Shown here: positions 6,740 through 8,020 of the stretch, piece after piece
How positions within the stretch are numbered: position 1 is the first letter of the stretch
How the letters are laid out: every line of letters starts with the position of its first letter
Source of the DNA: Candidatus Obscuribacter sp.
GTDB taxonomy: Bacteria > Cyanobacteriota > Vampirovibrionia > Obscuribacterales > Obscuribacteraceae
Direction: 5' to 3'
DNA length: 8,020 nucleotides
NCBI GenBank assembly: GCA_016718315.1
Contig: JADKDV010000016.1
Span: forward strand, 1-8,020
Made by a program: the position numbers and the translations under genes
The notes under the pieces: model-generated
Seen by the model: only the letters and a program-made list of their open reading frames with translations
The model's database searches: none
Told to the model about the DNA's origin: nothing

Positions 6740-7549
6740 CTACTTAGCACTCTTGCAAGACACGCACCAAGCCTGCGTGTCCATAGGTTGGTTGTTCCAG
6801 TTTGCCAATTGAGGTGGGGTGGGATTTGGACCCGCCGGATTAATATACCCATTACCGCCATTCAAAGTTCCAGCCGTCATGCCAATAAAATTGTTGTTCT
6901 GGAACAAAATGTAGTTGTAGGCCTCACCGCCCGTACTATTCGCTTGCCAGAATGGGCTAAAGTTTCTAGCACCATATCCACCTGGTCCATAAAGCGATGC
7001 GGTATTGGACCCACGGATACCCAAGCCCTGATGTCCCCATACCACTGGCGAGTTGCCATCGCAGCACTTGTTTTTGGGGTTGCTGGACCATGCTATTGCC
7101 TTTGCAAAACCTTGCGCGCCCAACCAACATATAGTCCCCGGTTTATCTTCAGGATACCCGCCAAGCGAATGTCCAATGGCTGAATTTACTACCGACCGAC
7201 AGCCGCAAGCTAAACTTGCGACGCTGAGCCCGGCAGCAGCAGCGAAGGATGCGTAACCCTGTGCATTTGCCGGGTAGGTCTTGAGACCGGACGGGTCAAT
7301 ATAGCCAGTGGGCTGATTCATGGAATACCGATAGAGATTAAGTCCACCTTCCTCTCTTATTGGATCTCTGCTAATCCATCGACCGCGGCTAGGAATATAT
7401 GCCCGGAATAGACAAAGATTGAATCCACTCGGCTTGTGAAGGAAATTGCCTGCGTATCCGAAGGTGGAGTCTTGCGTCGCGATTGTCTGAGCGGGCTGTC
7501 CCCAAGCATCATATGAGTATTGCGCTTGAATATTAGCGCTGCTTGTCCA
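6740..7549 (-). CDS. RHS-repeat protein, C-terminal core and variable tip (second fragment)
   Basis: From the TAA at 7552-7550 the frame is open for 269 residues. It begins SSANIQAQYSYDAWGQP and contains FGYAGNF, LFRAYIPSRGRWISRDPI, EGGLNLYRYSMNQ and PTGYIDPSGL. Together these are the RHS-associated core, including the PxxxxDPxGL signature that in characterised Rhs proteins marks where the C-terminal toxin is cut from the shell. About 180 residues follow. They are rich in Gly, Asn and Trp, with seven cysteines (ACGC, TICW, KCCD, WCVSC) and a GHSLGG segment at 7157-7174, and match no toxin family I know. There is no natural start here: it is the continuation of the fragment at 7580-8020, split by three +1 insertions. 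It is followed at 32 bases by a small exported protein. Confidence 0.85.
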   Translation of the reverse strand, partial: WTSSANIQAQYSYDAWGQPAQTIATQDSTFGYAGNFLHKPSGFNLCLFRAYIPSRGRWISRDPIREEGGLNLYRYSMNQPTGYIDPSGLKTYPANAQGYASFAAAAGLSVASLACGCRSVVNSAIGHSLGGYPEDKPGTICWLGAQGFAKAIAWSSNPKNKCCDGNSPVVWGHQGLGIRGSNTASLYGPGGYGARNFSPFWQANSTGGEAYNYILFQNNNFIGMTAGTLNGGNGYINPAGPNPTPPQLANWNNQPMDTQAWCVSCKSAK

Positions 7550-7579
7550 TTAGTTCTTGGATCGAACCGAGGAATAGAC

Positions 7580-8020
7580 TTAGTGAAAAAAGTAGCTTAT
7601 GCCGCTGATCGTTTTGTCAGAACTAAAGAATTGTCGTGTTAAAACTCCCCCACTGTTGCGTTCTTCACTCTGATCTATATTAGACCAGACGAACTGTTTT
7701 ATACTAGTATTCGTTCCCCCTGAAACCTCTACAATCTTTGTGAATAGCCCGTATGCATCAAAGACAAACTGACTATTATTTCCTGTTCCTGGATAAGTGA
7801 TCTGTATCAACCTATCCTCCGCATCAAACACATAACTATTCGTCCCATCACTGGTCATATTTCCATTGAGATCAAATGTCGGTGTTGCCGATGCACTGCC
7901 TATTGTCGAGACTTGATAGTTATTTGTCTTAGTCCCATTGGTACCATCAGTTATTGATACTGGGACATTATTGGTTCCATTTGCCAGATTGGCATTACCG
8001 CTAAATGTAAGGGTGTCTTT
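7580..8020 (-). CDS. RHS-repeat protein, upstream fragment running off the right edge
   Basis: The frame is open from the window edge (8020) to TAA at 7582-7580, giving 146 residues with no start codon needed. It shows YD/RHS-type repeats: FDLNGNMTSDGTNSYVFDAEDRLI, QFVFDAYGLFTKIVE, then IKQFVWSNIDQSEERN, RQFFSSDKTISGISYFF. YVFD.EDRL and VWS/RQFFS..QTI..YFF blocks typically precede the DHLGS segment of the RHS core. The expected continuation TK(DH)LGSIQELMD is present but in two other frames between 7545 and 7588. The rest of the protein, including any signal peptide and most repeats, lies to the right of the window. RHS proteins form a large beta-shell that encloses a C-terminal toxin, usually at the cell surface or loaded on a secretion system. 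The delivery route cannot be seen here. Confidence 0.85.
   Translation of the reverse strand, partial: KDTLTFSGNANLANGTNNVPVSITDGTNGTKTNNYQVSTIGSASATPTFDLNGNMTSDGTNSYVFDAEDRLIQITYPGTGNNSQFVFDAYGLFTKIVEVSGGTNTSIKQFVWSNIDQSEERNSGGVLTRQFFSSDKTISGISYFFH

Noticed and set aside
6707..7183. Plus-strand open frame of 158 codons opposite the RHS tip
   Set aside because: It is antisense to the RHS C-terminal region, which has clear family motifs. The plus-strand product has no recognisable domain and no start signals.
1..8020. CRISPR array, tRNA, rRNA or riboswitch
   Set aside because: No regularly spaced repeats, cloverleaf or conserved RNA core was recognised on either strand by reading. A covariance-model search (Infernal) would be decisive.

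Overview
This 8-kb window looks like accessory or poorly conserved sequence from an environmental Gram-negative bacterium. The protein styles (a glutamate dehydrogenase of the PYGGAKGG type, a prokaryotic OPT transporter, an RHS-repeat protein, a HEAT-repeat protein and IS3-type debris) would fit Candidatus Obscuribacterales/Melainabacteria or another environmental lineage. That taxonomic guess is low confidence, because there is no rRNA or marker gene here.

Left part (1-3884, plus strand). Three metabolic genes lie head to tail: a small P-loop NTPase (119 to about 635), a glutamate dehydrogenase (786 to about 2000) and an OPT-family oligopeptide transporter (about 2029-3884). All three can be read as family members only by changing frame repeatedly. 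The shifts are mostly single-base indels, and the expected catalytic motifs survive in one frame or another. Peptide import next to glutamate deamination suggests a peptide/amino-acid catabolic unit. A perfect 8-2-8 inverted repeat sits just before the dehydrogenase ribosome-binding site. A strong Shine-Dalgarno and start codon at the extreme left edge hint at a divergent gene running off the window.

Middle part (about 3967-6020). One intact minus-strand HEAT-repeat gene (4710-5666) is bracketed by two mobile-element remnants. On its left is a 5'-truncated IS3-family transposase with one probable terminal repeat. On its right is the first ~60 residues of a serine recombinase, whose own promoter is still recognisable.

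Right part (6180-8020, minus strand). The 3' half of an RHS-repeat protein enters from the right edge. It carries the classical core (PTGYIDPSGL) followed by a ~180-residue variable C-terminal region. A small, probably exported protein of unknown family starts 32 bases downstream with a good Shine-Dalgarno. This is the layout of a polymorphic toxin and its immunity protein, though neither half matches a family I can name. The RHS core is interrupted between 7544 and 7591 by three apparent +1 insertions that together restore the frame.

The main caution is that indels are very dense at 119-2385, recur at about 3183-3202 and 7544-7591, and are absent from the HEAT, IS and small exported genes. 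Consensus sequencing error is at least as likely as gene decay for the broken genes.
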